Shown here: piece after piece, positions 24,175 through 33,902 of the stretch
Layout: every line of letters begins with the position of its first letter
How positions within the stretch are numbered: position 1 is the first letter of the stretch
NCBI GenBank assembly: GCA_023439045.1
Contig: JAEXOY010000043.1
Location: forward strand, 248,001 to 312,000
Direction: 5' to 3'
Source: Bacillota bacterium
GTDB lineage: Bacteria; Bacillota; Clostridia; Acetivibrionales; DSM-1351
DNA: 64,000 nucleotides
Made by a program: the position numbers and the translations under genes
Notes under the pieces: model-generated
Databases searched by the model: none
What the model saw: the letters and a program-made list of their open reading frames with translations, nothing else
What the model was told of the DNA's origin: nothing

Positions 24175-25458
24175 TTAAAATTTAGCCTTCTCAACAAGCA
24201 GTTCAATAGTCTTTCTGAAGGCAACATCCTTCTTGATGTATTCCATTTCATCAGCACTAATTGACTTCTTGAGGTCTTCAGCTGATTGCTTGTACATATC
24301 TGCCATTCTCTGAATCTCAGCATCTGCCTCTTCGTCTGAAGCCTGTACGTTTTCAACCTCAGTAATCTTTTCAATAACGAGTTGAACCTTAACTTCCTTA
24401 GCAGCTCTTTCAGCAAACTGCCCCTTGAGACCAGCTTCATCAAGACCCATAATCTGAGCATACTTTTCAAGGTCTAAACCCTGGTAACGAAGCTTCATAT
24501 CAAAGTCTCTGATCATGTTATCAATTCTATTTTCAATCATTACCTGAGGAATCTCAACAGTAGCATTCTCAACTACCTTGTTGATTACATTTTCCTCAGT
24601 CTGACGTTCAGCCTTCTTTTGAGCAGCGTCTAATAGCTTTTTCTTAAGGTCTTCCTTGTATTCTGCCAAAGTATCAAATTCGCTGATATCCTTTGCAAAT
24701 TCATCGTCAACTTCTGGTAATTCCTTAACCTTAATTTCCTTTATAGTAACCTTAAATAATGCGGGCTTTCCGTTTAATTCTTCTTTGCCGTATTCTTCTG
24801 GGAAAGATACATTTACGTCAATCTCTTCTCCAGCATTCTTTCCAATAAGCTGGTCTTCAAAGCCTGGAATAAATGTATTTGAACCAATAATCAAGCTGTA
24901 ATCAGTTCCCTTACCGCCTTCAAATGCAACACCATCTATAAAGCCTTCAAAATCGATAACCGCTGTGTCACCTGATTGAACTGGTCTATCACTAATAGTA
25001 ACTAATCTTGAGTTCTTTTCAATGACCTTCTGGAATTCTGCATCTACTTCTTCATCAGTAACAGTTGCAGTAACCTTCTCTGCCTCAACGCCCATATATG
25101 CACCAAGCTCTACTTCTGGCTTAACAGTAACCTTAGCTGTAAAAATAAGGTTCTGCTTGCTACCAATCTGCTTGATATCAATTTCAGGTCTGTCAACAGG
25201 CTGAATGTTGTTTTCTTCAATTGCCTTCTCATATGCTTCGCCACAAACTATATTGATGGCATCATCATATAATGCACCTTCTCCATAGTATCTCTCAACA
25301 ATGTGCCTAGGTGCCTTACCCTTTCTAAACCCTGGTACAGCAAACTTAGAAGCATTTTTCTTGTAAGAGAGCTGCATTCCTTCTTCAAATTTTGCTGCAT
25401 CAACTTCAATCTCAAGCTGCACAACGTTTTTTTCAATATTTTCAACTTTTACGTTCAT
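24175..25458 (-). CDS. tig: Trigger factor
   Basis: The 427-residue protein has the ribosome-binding N-domain with the signature GFRKGKAPRHIVERYYG near residue 45, a peptidyl-prolyl isomerase domain (about 150-240, DTAVIDFEGFIDG) and a helical C-terminal chaperone domain. It binds L23 at the tunnel exit and shields nascent chains. It is the first gene of the tig-clpP-clpX set; the gap to clpP is 181 bp. Confidence 0.98.
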   Translation of the reverse strand: MNVKVENIEKNVVQLEIEVDAAKFEEGMQLSYKKNASKFAVPGFRKGKAPRHIVERYYGEGALYDDAINIVCGEAYEKAIEENNIQPVDRPEIDIKQIGSKQNLIFTAKVTVKPEVELGAYMGVEAEKVTATVTDEEVDAEFQKVIEKNSRLVTISDRPVQSGDTAVIDFEGFIDGVAFEGGKGTDYSLIIGSNTFIPGFEDQLIGKNAGEEIDVNVSFPEEYGKEELNGKPALFKVTIKEIKVKELPEVDDEFAKDISEFDTLAEYKEDLKKKLLDAAQKKAERQTEENVINKVVENATVEIPQVMIENRIDNMIRDFDMKLRYQGLDLEKYAQIMGLDEAGLKGQFAERAAKEVKVQLVIEKITEVENVQASDEEADAEIQRMADMYKQSAEDLKKSISADEMEYIKKDVAFRKTIELLVEKAKF

Positions 25459-25588
25459 GGTTATAAAAAACCTCCCATTATTTACTTTTACTTTATATTT
25501 TTATCTATTTAAATTGATAATCTAAAAAATATTAAAAATCAACCACATTATTATACTATAACAATCAAAAAAATCCAATAGAAACATT

Positions 25589-26323
25589 TCATTTGATACG
25601 TATAGGCATGAAGTCCAGGTAATCGGCTGATATCAGCTTAAACTCAATTCCAAGCATATTTCCTTCTAATGCACTTTTTATTCCCTCTCCATGCAAGTGC
25701 CCAAAATAGCATTGCTTAACATTGAAATCTCGAAGTACTTCTAAAAAGCCTGTCTCAGGACTTTTCTGCGTAATAGGAGGGTAATGGATAAAAACTATTT
25801 TCTCTGCAGCTACCTCGACTGACTCTTTATTCCTTTTTGCATATGCCAATTGTTCCGCTGACCTTAGCGATAATTTGAGCCTTTCGACCTCTCTTTTGTA
25901 AATTTTGTCATCATCCCTCTTAAAGTCGTCATCACCAGGACATTTCCACCCTCTTGTTCCACATATTACAACATCCTCTAATAAAAAAGCATTGTTATGA
26001 AGAAAGGAAATTGTTTTGAAGTTGTTCTGGTCCAAGTACTTGTTGAGCTTAGAGGCCGTAGTCCACCAATAGTCATGATTGCCCTTTGATATAATCTTCT
26101 TTCCAGGTAGCTGTTCTATAAAATAGAAGTCTTCATACGCATTCTCAATATAAGTTGCCCATGATACATCACCAGGTATAATAACGTAATCCTCCTGATT
26201 AACTACCTGCTGCCAATTGCTTTTAATTTTTTCCATATAATTTGCCCATCTTCCGCCAAAAATATCCATGGGCTTATCACACCCTAATGCTAGGTGGAGG
26301 TCTGATATTGCGTATATCGCCAT
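25589..26323 (-). CDS. Calcineurin-like metallophosphoesterase
   Basis: The 244-residue protein has the full metal-site set: SDLHL at the N-terminus, PGDVSW, GNHDYWW, IHYPP and GHLHG. No signal or membrane segment is present. It resembles the clostridial YkuE/Icc-like single-domain phosphoesterases that act on cyclic nucleotides or other phosphoesters; the true substrate cannot be told. It follows uvrC by 21 bp and is probably co-transcribed. Confidence 0.88.
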   Translation of the reverse strand: MAIYAISDLHLALGCDKPMDIFGGRWANYMEKIKSNWQQVVNQEDYVIIPGDVSWATYIENAYEDFYFIEQLPGKKIISKGNHDYWWTTASKLNKYLDQNNFKTISFLHNNAFLLEDVVICGTRGWKCPGDDDFKRDDDKIYKREVERLKLSLRSAEQLAYAKRNKESVEVAAEKIVFIHYPPITQKSPETGFLEVLRDFNVKQCYFGHLHGEGIKSALEGNMLGIEFKLISADYLDFMPIRIK

Positions 26324-26344
26324 TTAATACCTTCCTATATAAAT

Positions 26345-28186
26345 CTAGTTAAAATGATTATATATCTGCTGAGCTATTTTTTCGCTTATCCCTTCAACCT
26401 GTGTAAGTTCTTGTATGTCGGCTCTTTTCACCGCTGCAACTGATTTGAAGTGTCGGATAAGTGCCTTTTTTCTGGTAGCTCCTATTCCTTCTATGTCATC
26501 TAATTCAGAATGAGTGTATCTTTTCTCTCTAAGCTTTCTATTATACTCAATCGCTACTCTATGCGTTTCGTCCTGAATTTCTGTGATAAACCTAAGCAGT
26601 GGCAAATTACCTGATAAATCATAGGTGCTTTCGGACGTAACAAGACTTTTTGTCCTATGCCTGTCATCCTTTGCCATACCTGCCACCTTAATATTTATTC
26701 CTAGTTCTGCCATGACTGACAATGCAGCATTCACATGCGCAATTCCTCCATCCACAAGAACAAGGTCGGGCAATTTTGAGAACTTAGGATTTTTTACATT
26801 TTCTTCACGCTCATGTTTTGCTCGTGCAAATCTTCTAAAAAGGGTTTCCTGCATTGAACCATAGTCATTTTGCTGTTCAACACACTTCATTTTAAACTTT
26901 CTGTACTCCCCTCTAGCACTTCTTCCATTTTCAAATACTACCATAGCTGAAACGATTTCAGACGAGCCAGTATTTGATATATCGTAGGCTTCGATTCTAT
27001 GAGGCTTCTCTCCAAGTGCCAGTACTTGCATAAGTTGAGTGAGAGCTTCATCACTGTTCTTATTGTCCCTCTTTTCCCTCTCTTTGTAAAGATTCAGGGC
27101 AATTTGTGCATTTTGAGACACCATCTGAACCAACTTTACAAATTCTCCACGCTTAGGCACCCTAAGTGAAACCCTTGTGCCTCTCTTCTCGGTCAGCCAT
27201 TGTGAAATAGCCTCTTCGTCCTCCACCTCCTGAGGAAGTATAATCTCAGGCGGTATAAACTGAACACTGTTGTAAAACTGCTTGATAAAACCCGATAATG
27301 AGCTCTCAATTTCTGAAGCTCCTTCTCCTTCAAATACAAAGTGCTCTCTTCCAATAACTCTCCCACTTCTAATAAAGAACACTTGAACAACAAGGTCAGC
27401 TGCATCTCTTGAAAAGCCTATTATGTCCCTATCCTGTAAATCTGTGAGCAATACCTTTTGGCTCTCAGAAAGCTTATCTATACTAAGCAGCTTGTCCCTA
27501 AGCTGTGCAGCTTTTTCAAAGTCCAGCTGCTCAGCTGCTTCATTCATCAACTGCTTAATATCGTTAACTATCTCATCATGCTGTCCACCTAAGAATCTGC
27601 AAATCTTCTTCATCATCTCTCTATATTCATCTGCATTGACCCCTCCCTGACAGGGCGCAAGACATAGATTCATGTGGTAATTAAGGCATGGCCTGGTTTT
27701 TCCGATATCCCTAGGAAGAATCTTTGCACAGGTCTTGATTGGAAATAACTTTTTTAACATATCAAGTACATCATTAACCGCATATCCGCTCGAATATGGG
27801 CCAAAATACTTAGCTCCATCCTTTTCAACCCTTCGGGTCTTTAGAATCCTGGGATATTCTTCATTTAGAGTAACCTTGATATAAGGATAATGCTTATCGT
27901 CCTTCAATAATATGTTATAACGAGGCTTGTGCTTTTTTATCAGGTTGCACTCAAGCATAAGTGCTTCAACCTCTGTATCAGTTACAATATATTCAAATTC
28001 ACTTATCTTTGAAACCATTACCTGTACCTTTGGGGTATGGTTTATAGAGTTCTGAAAATATTGTCTTACTCTATTTTTTAGTACTATGGCCTTACCAACG
28101 TATATAATAGTACCCGTAGCGTCCTTCATTATATATACTCCTGGTTTTTCAGGCAGCTTCTTTAGTTCTTCCTGTATATCAAACAC
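26345..28186 (-). CDS. uvrC: Excinuclease ABC subunit C
   Basis: The 613-residue protein begins with a GIY-YIG nuclease domain (GVYIMKDATGTIIYVGKA), has a UVR motif for UvrB contact (about 200-235, LDFEKAAQLRDKL), the RNase H-like endonuclease core (EAYDISNTGS, LVDGG) and two C-terminal helix-hairpin-helix motifs (IEGIGATRKKAL, VEGISEKIAQQI). It makes both incisions in nucleotide excision repair. Length and domains are normal. Confidence 0.97.
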   Translation of the reverse strand: MFDIQEELKKLPEKPGVYIMKDATGTIIYVGKAIVLKNRVRQYFQNSINHTPKVQVMVSKISEFEYIVTDTEVEALMLECNLIKKHKPRYNILLKDDKHYPYIKVTLNEEYPRILKTRRVEKDGAKYFGPYSSGYAVNDVLDMLKKLFPIKTCAKILPRDIGKTRPCLNYHMNLCLAPCQGGVNADEYREMMKKICRFLGGQHDEIVNDIKQLMNEAAEQLDFEKAAQLRDKLLSIDKLSESQKVLLTDLQDRDIIGFSRDAADLVVQVFFIRSGRVIGREHFVFEGEGASEIESSLSGFIKQFYNSVQFIPPEIILPQEVEDEEAISQWLTEKRGTRVSLRVPKRGEFVKLVQMVSQNAQIALNLYKEREKRDNKNSDEALTQLMQVLALGEKPHRIEAYDISNTGSSEIVSAMVVFENGRSARGEYRKFKMKCVEQQNDYGSMQETLFRRFARAKHEREENVKNPKFSKLPDLVLVDGGIAHVNAALSVMAELGINIKVAGMAKDDRHRTKSLVTSESTYDLSGNLPLLRFITEIQDETHRVAIEYNRKLREKRYTHSELDDIEGIGATRKKALIRHFKSVAAVKRADIQELTQVEGISEKIAQQIYNHFN

Positions 28187-28223
28187 CTATTCATTCACAC
28201 CTCCTAACAAATTACTAATTTTA

Positions 28224-28259
28224 AAAAAATGCTGTGATCAGGTGACCACAGCATTTTTT
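28224..28259. terminator. Bidirectional terminator between HPr-like gene and uvrC
   Basis: AAATGCTGTG and CACAGCATTT stem with flanking A- and T-runs, 28 bp after the HPr-like stop. Confidence 0.8.
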
Positions 28260-28286
28260 ATTTATTACATTATGTGTAAAGTTTAA

Positions 28287-28544
28287 TTAAAAACCTTCTG
28301 AAAAATATTCAGCAATCTCTTTTGAGGCTTTTTCCTCATCCTCACCATCTGTAATTATAGCTATAGTAGCCTGTCTTTCCACACCCAAAGATAACAAACC
28401 TAACAGACTTTTTGCATTTGCTCGTCTTTCGCCTTTCTCAAGCCAAATGCTTGAGCTATATTTTGAAACCTTCTGAACAAGCATCGCAGCAGCCTTACTA
28501 TCTAAGCCTGAAGGGCAATTTATTACGACTTTTGTAGATATCAT
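28287..28544 (-). CDS. HPr-like regulatory protein lacking the active-site histidine
   Basis: The 85-residue protein aligns with HPr end to end, but the normal HARP active site reads DSKA: position 15 is Asp instead of His, and position 17 is Lys instead of Arg. The regulatory site is kept, with Ser46 in KSLLGLLSLGV. It therefore cannot accept phosphate from PEP and enzyme I, but could be phosphorylated by HPr kinase, like Crh in Bacillus, which has Gln15. A role as a CcpA co-repressor is inferred. It lies between uvrC and the sigma-factor operon and appears to be a single gene. Confidence 0.85.
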   Translation of the reverse strand: MISTKVVINCPSGLDSKAAAMLVQKVSKYSSSIWLEKGERRANAKSLLGLLSLGVERQATIAIITDGEDEEKASKEIAEYFSEGF

Positions 28545-28628
28545 TTCTTTGTTCCCCCAATATGTTAAACTAATACAATTTCTATTATAGCAAATAACTA
28601 CTTAACAAAGCAAACCTCATTTAAATTT

Positions 28629-29531
28629 TTATGATACATTTTTTACTTTTTTTCCAAATGAAGTATCAATAATAGTACCAAATCCAAAAGAAGCCAATGC
28701 TATCTCACCTAAAACCAATAAAATACCGTATATACACATTCCAGTATAGTTCTTTGGATCAATTAATAAAACAGGTACTATCTTGCACATGCTAACTAGT
28801 ATATGCCCTATAAAAAATTGCAAAAATATTGTAGACTTCTGATCGTTTGCTTTGAGGATAACTCTACCAACAAATATTCCACCTACAATGTCAGCAACAG
28901 TAAACAACAATATATACAATATTGGTGCTACAAATAAAAAGATTAAGAAAGCCAATATTATCGTGCTTGCTACAATAAACAGTATACCAAGTACCATCTT
29001 CCGTCCGGGCCTAACAGCAAAGGAATTGGACATCACTCTAAAATTCACTGTAAATATTGATATCATTATAAGTCCAGCTCCCAATGTTACAATGGCTGAT
29101 AGTATAAGAACACTAATAAGTATACTGTTGACGTTAAACATGGAAAGCCAATCTATTGAAGCAGTTAACTTAGTGCCACCAATAGTAACGGACTCAGGCT
29201 TTTCTAACGTGCCCACTGAGAGCACATTCCCCGATATATTAACACCCTCCTGTAACTTAACATCCCCAAGGATAGATATAATATCCCCATTAACATCGTC
29301 ATTAACTATAACATCACCAAGTAGCACTATTAAAGTCCCATTAATCTTATGACTTACATTTGCACTCCCAAGCACAACAACAATGTCTTCATTCTCTAGC
29401 TGGGTAATGTCTTGGTCCTGCATAATAATATATTTATCATCTAAGAATGAACTAGCAGCATATACATTTGAAGGTGCTAACAACAATATTATCATTATTA
29501 GTATACATAACAATTTAAACGTATTTTTCAT
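28629..29531 (-). CDS. Membrane protein with bactofilin-like N-terminal repeats
   Basis: A signal peptide (KLLCILIMIILLLAPSNVYA) is followed by about 90 residues of short beta repeats (VVVLGSANVSHKINGTLIVL, LLGDVIVNDDVNGDIISILG), like the polymer-forming bactofilin/DUF583 fold, and then four or five membrane segments. The start is the Met after GGGGGA, so it overlaps the end of the anti-sigma gene by 17 bp. Being third in a sigma/anti-sigma operon, it is probably a target or sensor of that envelope response. Confidence 0.7.
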   Translation of the reverse strand: MKNTFKLLCILIMIILLLAPSNVYAASSFLDDKYIIMQDQDITQLENEDIVVVLGSANVSHKINGTLIVLLGDVIVNDDVNGDIISILGDVKLQEGVNISGNVLSVGTLEKPESVTIGGTKLTASIDWLSMFNVNSILISVLILSAIVTLGAGLIMISIFTVNFRVMSNSFAVRPGRKMVLGILFIVASTIILAFLIFLFVAPILYILLFTVADIVGGIFVGRVILKANDQKSTIFLQFFIGHILVSMCKIVPVLLIDPKNYTGMCIYGILLVLGEIALASFGFGTIIDTSFGKKVKNVS

Positions 29532-30096
29532 CTGTTCCCCCATTATTGTCTGAAATAATGTATACATATATTCTCTGAATTACAAACAATAGTATAGCGA
29601 GAACAATATATACGTAATAATAATTCTGGTAAGCAGATACTGCCACTGCTAGAGTTGCAATAATGATTCCTTTGAATGCGTCAAATATGAGTGATATATA
29701 CAGTATTGCCGTACTAAAGAAATCCTCTATCATAACAATGAAGTTCAACGGGGATTTAATAACTTCTAAAAGTAGACCTCCTAACAATATAACGAACACA
29801 AACGAAAGTGCTATGGCAAGTATATTATAAACATAGGAATTATCCCCATTATATTTAGAGTAGAGAGGCACTTCCTTCTTTAAACGGCTCATTACCTGAA
29901 CTTCAAAGTCTGCGGGAGGTAGAATCTTTTCACAAGTATCTGCTTCTACTAGATCAAAGATATCCTTTAAGCTTGTAAACTCTTGAGTACAATTATTGCA
30001 GGTTTTTATGTGCTGCTTTAACTGTGCTTCTTCAATATCATTTATATTTTTGTCAAAATACTTCATCATTAGTGTCTGAGCATTGTTACATGTCAT
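29515..30096 (-). CDS. Anti-sigma factor with zinc-finger domain
   Basis: The 193-residue protein has an N-terminal anti-sigma zinc motif (HIKTCNNC with an upstream Cys at position 3) and about three membrane segments in the C-terminal half. Such proteins hold an ECF sigma factor at the membrane until a signal releases it. The ATG overlaps the sigma stop by 4 bp (ATGA), which ties production of the two together. Confidence 0.85.
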   Translation of the reverse strand: MTCNNAQTLMMKYFDKNINDIEEAQLKQHIKTCNNCTQEFTSLKDIFDLVEADTCEKILPPADFEVQVMSRLKKEVPLYSKYNGDNSYVYNILAIALSFVFVILLGGLLLEVIKSPLNFIVMIEDFFSTAILYISLIFDAFKGIIIATLAVAVSAYQNYYYVYIVLAILLFVIQRIYVYIISDNNGGTDEKYV

Positions 30097-30659
30097 AATA
30101 TCTCCTCCTTTCTGGCACTTTCAAGTTTATCTCTAAGCATAAGTCTTGCTCGGTATAGCCTGTTCTTTATGATGGACATGGGCTCATTTAGCACCTTTGT
30201 CATTTCTTCGTAAGACATTCCTTTATTGTGAAACAATACAACTAATATTTTATATTTATCAGGTAATTCATTTATAGCTTTATTTATCAGCTCAGTTCTC
30301 TGGCACTTAATAAAAGCTTGTTCAGGTGTATCACAACTGCTTGAAATACCAACTGCATCATCTAATGTAACAGTATCCTGCTTTCTTTTTCTAAGAGTGT
30401 CCAAACAAAGATTGGTAGTAATCTTTACAATCCATGTAGACATTTTAAACTCTGGATTGTATCGCTCAAGCGATTTGTAAAGCCTTATAAAGACTTCCTG
30501 AGATAAATCATTGACTTCTTCTTTGTCCGGTATCATTTTATATACAACGCTATATACTAGCTTTTTATATCTGCGTACTATTTCTTCAAAAGCAGTACTA
30601 TTGCCATTAATACACTCATCTATGAGTTGTATATCGGTAAGTTCAAACAGGTGACTCAC
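30093..30659 (-). CDS. ECF-family RNA polymerase sigma factor
   Basis: The 188-residue protein has sigma region 2 (LVYSVVYKMIPDKEEVNDLS with QEVFIRLYKSL) and region 4 (LPDKYKILVVLFHNKGMSYE then a helix-turn-helix ending KNRLYRARLMLRDKL). Regions 1 and 3 are absent, as in extracytoplasmic-function factors of the SigW/RpoE kind. It heads an operon with its anti-sigma and a bactofilin-like membrane protein. The regulon cannot be read from this window. Confidence 0.93.
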   Translation of the reverse strand: MSHLFELTDIQLIDECINGNSTAFEEIVRRYKKLVYSVVYKMIPDKEEVNDLSQEVFIRLYKSLERYNPEFKMSTWIVKITTNLCLDTLRKRKQDTVTLDDAVGISSSCDTPEQAFIKCQRTELINKAINELPDKYKILVVLFHNKGMSYEEMTKVLNEPMSIIKNRLYRARLMLRDKLESARKEEIL

Positions 30660-30713
30660 CCCCTATCTTTACAAATATACTAAAATATACGTTAAGAAAT
30701 TTAACTTTGTCTG

Positions 30714-33104
30714 CTATTTTTTATTTTGCAATGCCTCAGCAAATTTTTTCAGTTTCTTACTAACCAGGTAATTAATTGTATCCTTTTCATATTCACCATC
30801 AGGTCGTCTTTTCCCTGCTTTAATACCCGTAAGAATCTCAATTCCTTCCTCAATATTCTTTACCGGATATATGTGAAACTGTTTTTTCTTAACGGCTTTT
30901 ATAACCTCTTCATTTAGTACAAGGTTTCTTACATTTTGATAGGGTATTATTACACCATGACTTCCATTCAATCCTTTTACTTTACATAGTTCAAAAAATC
31001 CTTCTATCTTATTTGTTACCCCTCCCACCGGTTGTATCTCTCCCTTTTGATTGACAGAACCGGTTACTGCAATATTTTGCTTAATAGGAACATCAGATAG
31101 GCTGGACAAAATGGCATATAATTCTGCGCTAGATGCACTATCTCCATCAACACCCCCATACATCTGTTCAAAGCAGAGGCTTGCGGAAAGCGATAGGGGG
31201 AACTGCTGTGCGTACTTCTGTCCAATATATCCGCTTAGTATGAGTACTCCCTTAGTATGAGAGGTTCCGCTCATCTCAACCTCTCTTTCAATATTAATAA
31301 TCCCACTTTCTCCAATATAGGTGGAAGCAGTAATTCTGGTAGGCTTTCCAAAGGCGTAATCTCCCATATCCATTACGGTAAGACCATTAATCTGCCCGAC
31401 CTCTTCTCCCTCAGTGTCCACCATAATTATTCCTTGAGTTAAAAACTCCAGCATTTTTTTATCTAATCTATTACAACGCTGATTTTTTTCTTCAATAGCC
31501 TTTTGAACATGCTTGGCCTTTACCAGTCTTGCACCGTCCATCTCAGCCCACATACTCGCTTCACATAAAATTTCAACAATTTCATTAAAACGTGTGGACA
31601 TCTTATTCTGATCTTCAACCAGCCAGGAGGAATACTCGACTACCTTTATAACTCCCGACCTATCAAAGTGTGGTGTGCCTTCCTTTTTACAGAAACCGCT
31701 GATAAATGCTGACAGCTTAATTATATTATCCTCATTCTTGCACATTTCTTCATCAAAATCAGCTTTAATCTTGAATAGCTTTCTAAAATCTTCATCATAT
31801 TCGTACAGAAGATGATAAATCTGTGTATTGCCAACAAGTATTACCTTGAAATCTGCAGGAATAGGCTGAGGCTTAATAGCAGATACTGAAACCACTCCCT
31901 GCTGCTCCTTCATATTCTCAATGGCTATCTTTTTAGTCTTGAGAACCCTTGTCAAGGCTTCATATGACTGAGGATTACTAAGTATGTCCTTCGCCTGAAG
32001 TATCAGATACCCTCCATTTGCCTGATGGAATAGTCCAGCCTTTATCATGGTATAATCTGTTGAGATTGACCCAAACTCATTTTCATACTCTATTTTACCT
32101 ACAAGATTTGAGTAAGTGGGATTAGTATCAATAACAACTGGAGCACCCTGTAGATTACTATTATCAACCATCACATTAACCTTGTATTTAGATACAGTGT
32201 TATCACCCTTTTGGAGCCAGGGAAGAATCAATGGAAGCTGCTCTTCGTCCCCTTCCTCCTCAACGAAATCCTCTAAATTTGTCAGTATATCCTCTTGTAT
32301 TTTTTCAAAATACTCAGTTAAAGCATACTTCTTGTATTTTTCCTTTAAATCATCTATATGAACACCAATAGCCAATAGGGCTATCTTGTTTTCCCATTCC
32401 GATATCTTTTCATCTGCCTGCTTATCGTTGTTCTTAAGCTTTCTGATTATATCTAGAGTATCTAACTGTAAGACATTTGTCCTTTCACTGATCAAGCTCT
32501 TTGTTTCATCGTCCAGCTCGCTAAACTCCTCTTCACTCAAGGTTCTTCCCTCAACGATAGGAAGAAAATAAATGCCCGAATTACCTGTTTTAACTTGGAA
32601 CCCCTGTTCCTCTGCATCCTTGCTCAGCTGCTCAAGTAATTCCTCTTTTTTATTGGTAAACTCCTCTAGAAGCTGCGCTTTCTCTTTTTCGTAGTCTTCG
32701 TTGTCGAAAGCCCTAGCAATCTCCTGCTTAATTGTTTTTACAAACTGCTCCATATCCTGCTGAAATATTTTACCCATTCCTGCGGGAAGATTTATTGCCA
32801 TGGGCTGATTAGGTTTTGAGAAATTATATATATAGCACCAATCATCTGGAACTGGTTTTGTTTGTGCAATTTCATTCACTAACTGCTTAGCAAAGCTGGT
32901 TTTCCCAGTGCCTGTTGGGCCTGCCATATATATGTTGTACCCTCTCATCTTCATTTTGAGTCCAAATTTCATGGCATTTACTGCCCTATCCTGCCCAATT
33001 ATTCCATCAAAGGTATCAATACCTGCTGTGGTCTTAAAAGGCAAAATTGATTCATCACATCTGTTTTGGAGTTGTTCAAAAGACAATTCAAAAGGTTTAG
33101 ACAT
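30714..33104 (-). CDS. Lon-related protease (LonH/YcbZ type)
   Basis: The 796-residue protein has a divergent AAA+ region (Walker A GPTGTGKTSFAKQL near 70) and a C-terminal Lon protease domain with the catalytic Ser in DGDSASSAELYA and Lys in GGVTNKIEGFFE. A long insertion between Walker A and the rest (about 140-300) is coiled-coil and acidic. It lacks the Lon N-domain. The start is the Met of MSKPFELSF, after GGGGGT. It belongs to the group of E. coli YcbZ, whose role is poorly known. Confidence 0.9.
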   Translation of the reverse strand: MSKPFELSFEQLQNRCDESILPFKTTAGIDTFDGIIGQDRAVNAMKFGLKMKMRGYNIYMAGPTGTGKTSFAKQLVNEIAQTKPVPDDWCYIYNFSKPNQPMAINLPAGMGKIFQQDMEQFVKTIKQEIARAFDNEDYEKEKAQLLEEFTNKKEELLEQLSKDAEEQGFQVKTGNSGIYFLPIVEGRTLSEEEFSELDDETKSLISERTNVLQLDTLDIIRKLKNNDKQADEKISEWENKIALLAIGVHIDDLKEKYKKYALTEYFEKIQEDILTNLEDFVEEEGDEEQLPLILPWLQKGDNTVSKYKVNVMVDNSNLQGAPVVIDTNPTYSNLVGKIEYENEFGSISTDYTMIKAGLFHQANGGYLILQAKDILSNPQSYEALTRVLKTKKIAIENMKEQQGVVSVSAIKPQPIPADFKVILVGNTQIYHLLYEYDEDFRKLFKIKADFDEEMCKNEDNIIKLSAFISGFCKKEGTPHFDRSGVIKVVEYSSWLVEDQNKMSTRFNEIVEILCEASMWAEMDGARLVKAKHVQKAIEEKNQRCNRLDKKMLEFLTQGIIMVDTEGEEVGQINGLTVMDMGDYAFGKPTRITASTYIGESGIINIEREVEMSGTSHTKGVLILSGYIGQKYAQQFPLSLSASLCFEQMYGGVDGDSASSAELYAILSSLSDVPIKQNIAVTGSVNQKGEIQPVGGVTNKIEGFFELCKVKGLNGSHGVIIPYQNVRNLVLNEEVIKAVKKKQFHIYPVKNIEEGIEILTGIKAGKRRPDGEYEKDTINYLVSKKLKKFAEALQNKK

Positions 33105-33178
33105 GTTTACCCCCATTAAAGTGATTATTATATATTATATTCAGCATGTTGAAATATGGATTACTAAATGCGTAAATG

Positions 33179-33330
33179 CAATCGCCTGGGTTAGTGCAGT
33201 TGCTAGCATATGCTTGATATCCTTGCGCTGCGCGCCTCCCGTGGCTGTGGCTGGGTTAGTGCCCCTCTAGCATATGCTGTGATTCTCCTGCGCTGAGCGC
33301 CTGTCGTGGCAATCGCCTGGGTTAGTGCCC
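33179..33330. repeat. GC-rich tandem repeat of about 65 bp
   Basis: Two full copies and one partial copy of a unit CGCCTGGGTTAGTGC...CTAGCATATGC...GCGCTG.GCGCCT lie between rimI and lonH. Its base composition differs sharply from the A/T-rich neighbourhood. Confidence 0.75.
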
Positions 33331-33777
33331 CTAGCAAATCCCCTGCTTCCACATAATTAACGCATCTTCCCCATTGTCTGCATAATAGCGGCGTCGCTCG
33401 CCTTCAGTCCTAAATCCATATTTGTGGTACAAGTGCTGTGCTGCAACATTGCTTCTTCTGACCTCCAGAGTCATAGCCACAATGCCCTGCTCTCTGGCAG
33501 TTTCCAGCATGCTTTCTAGCAATCTGCTACCGACGCCGCTCTTCCTGAACTCCGGGTGCACTGCTATATTTGTAATATGACCTTCATCAAATACCTTCCA
33601 CATTCCAGCATAGCCTACTACTTTATTACCGTAGATTGCAACCTTATACATAGCACATTCATTCTTTGTCAATTCGTCCATAAAAGCATTCCTTGACCAA
33701 GGAATTTTGAAGCTCAAATTTTCTATTTCCTCTACCCCATCTAAATGAAAAGTAGTCATGTTTTCTATATTAATCAA
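33331..33777 (-). CDS. rimI: Ribosomal protein S18-alanine N-acetyltransferase RimI
   Basis: The 148-residue GNAT protein has the acetyl-CoA site (VHPEFRKSGVGSRLLESML), the LEVRRSNVAAQHLYHKYGF stretch and RRRYYADNGEDALIM, which are RimI hallmarks. It acetylates the N-terminal Ala of S18. The start is uncertain: TTG at 33777 or ATG at 33759, neither with a clear ribosome site. It is the third gene of the tsaE-tsaB-rimI group. Confidence 0.92.
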   Translation of the reverse strand: MINIENMTTFHLDGVEEIENLSFKIPWSRNAFMDELTKNECAMYKVAIYGNKVVGYAGMWKVFDEGHITNIAVHPEFRKSGVGSRLLESMLETAREQGIVAMTLEVRRSNVAAQHLYHKYGFRTEGERRRYYADNGEDALIMWKQGIC

Positions 33778-33902
33778 GATTATGAAATATCACTCTCTTT
33801 CTGCAATCATTATGCTTGGCTGCCAGCCCTATTCTCTTCTTATCACTCTGATTGCTTTAATTCACTCTACTTGCTTTTACTCAACCTCTCGCATACTTGC
33901 TT

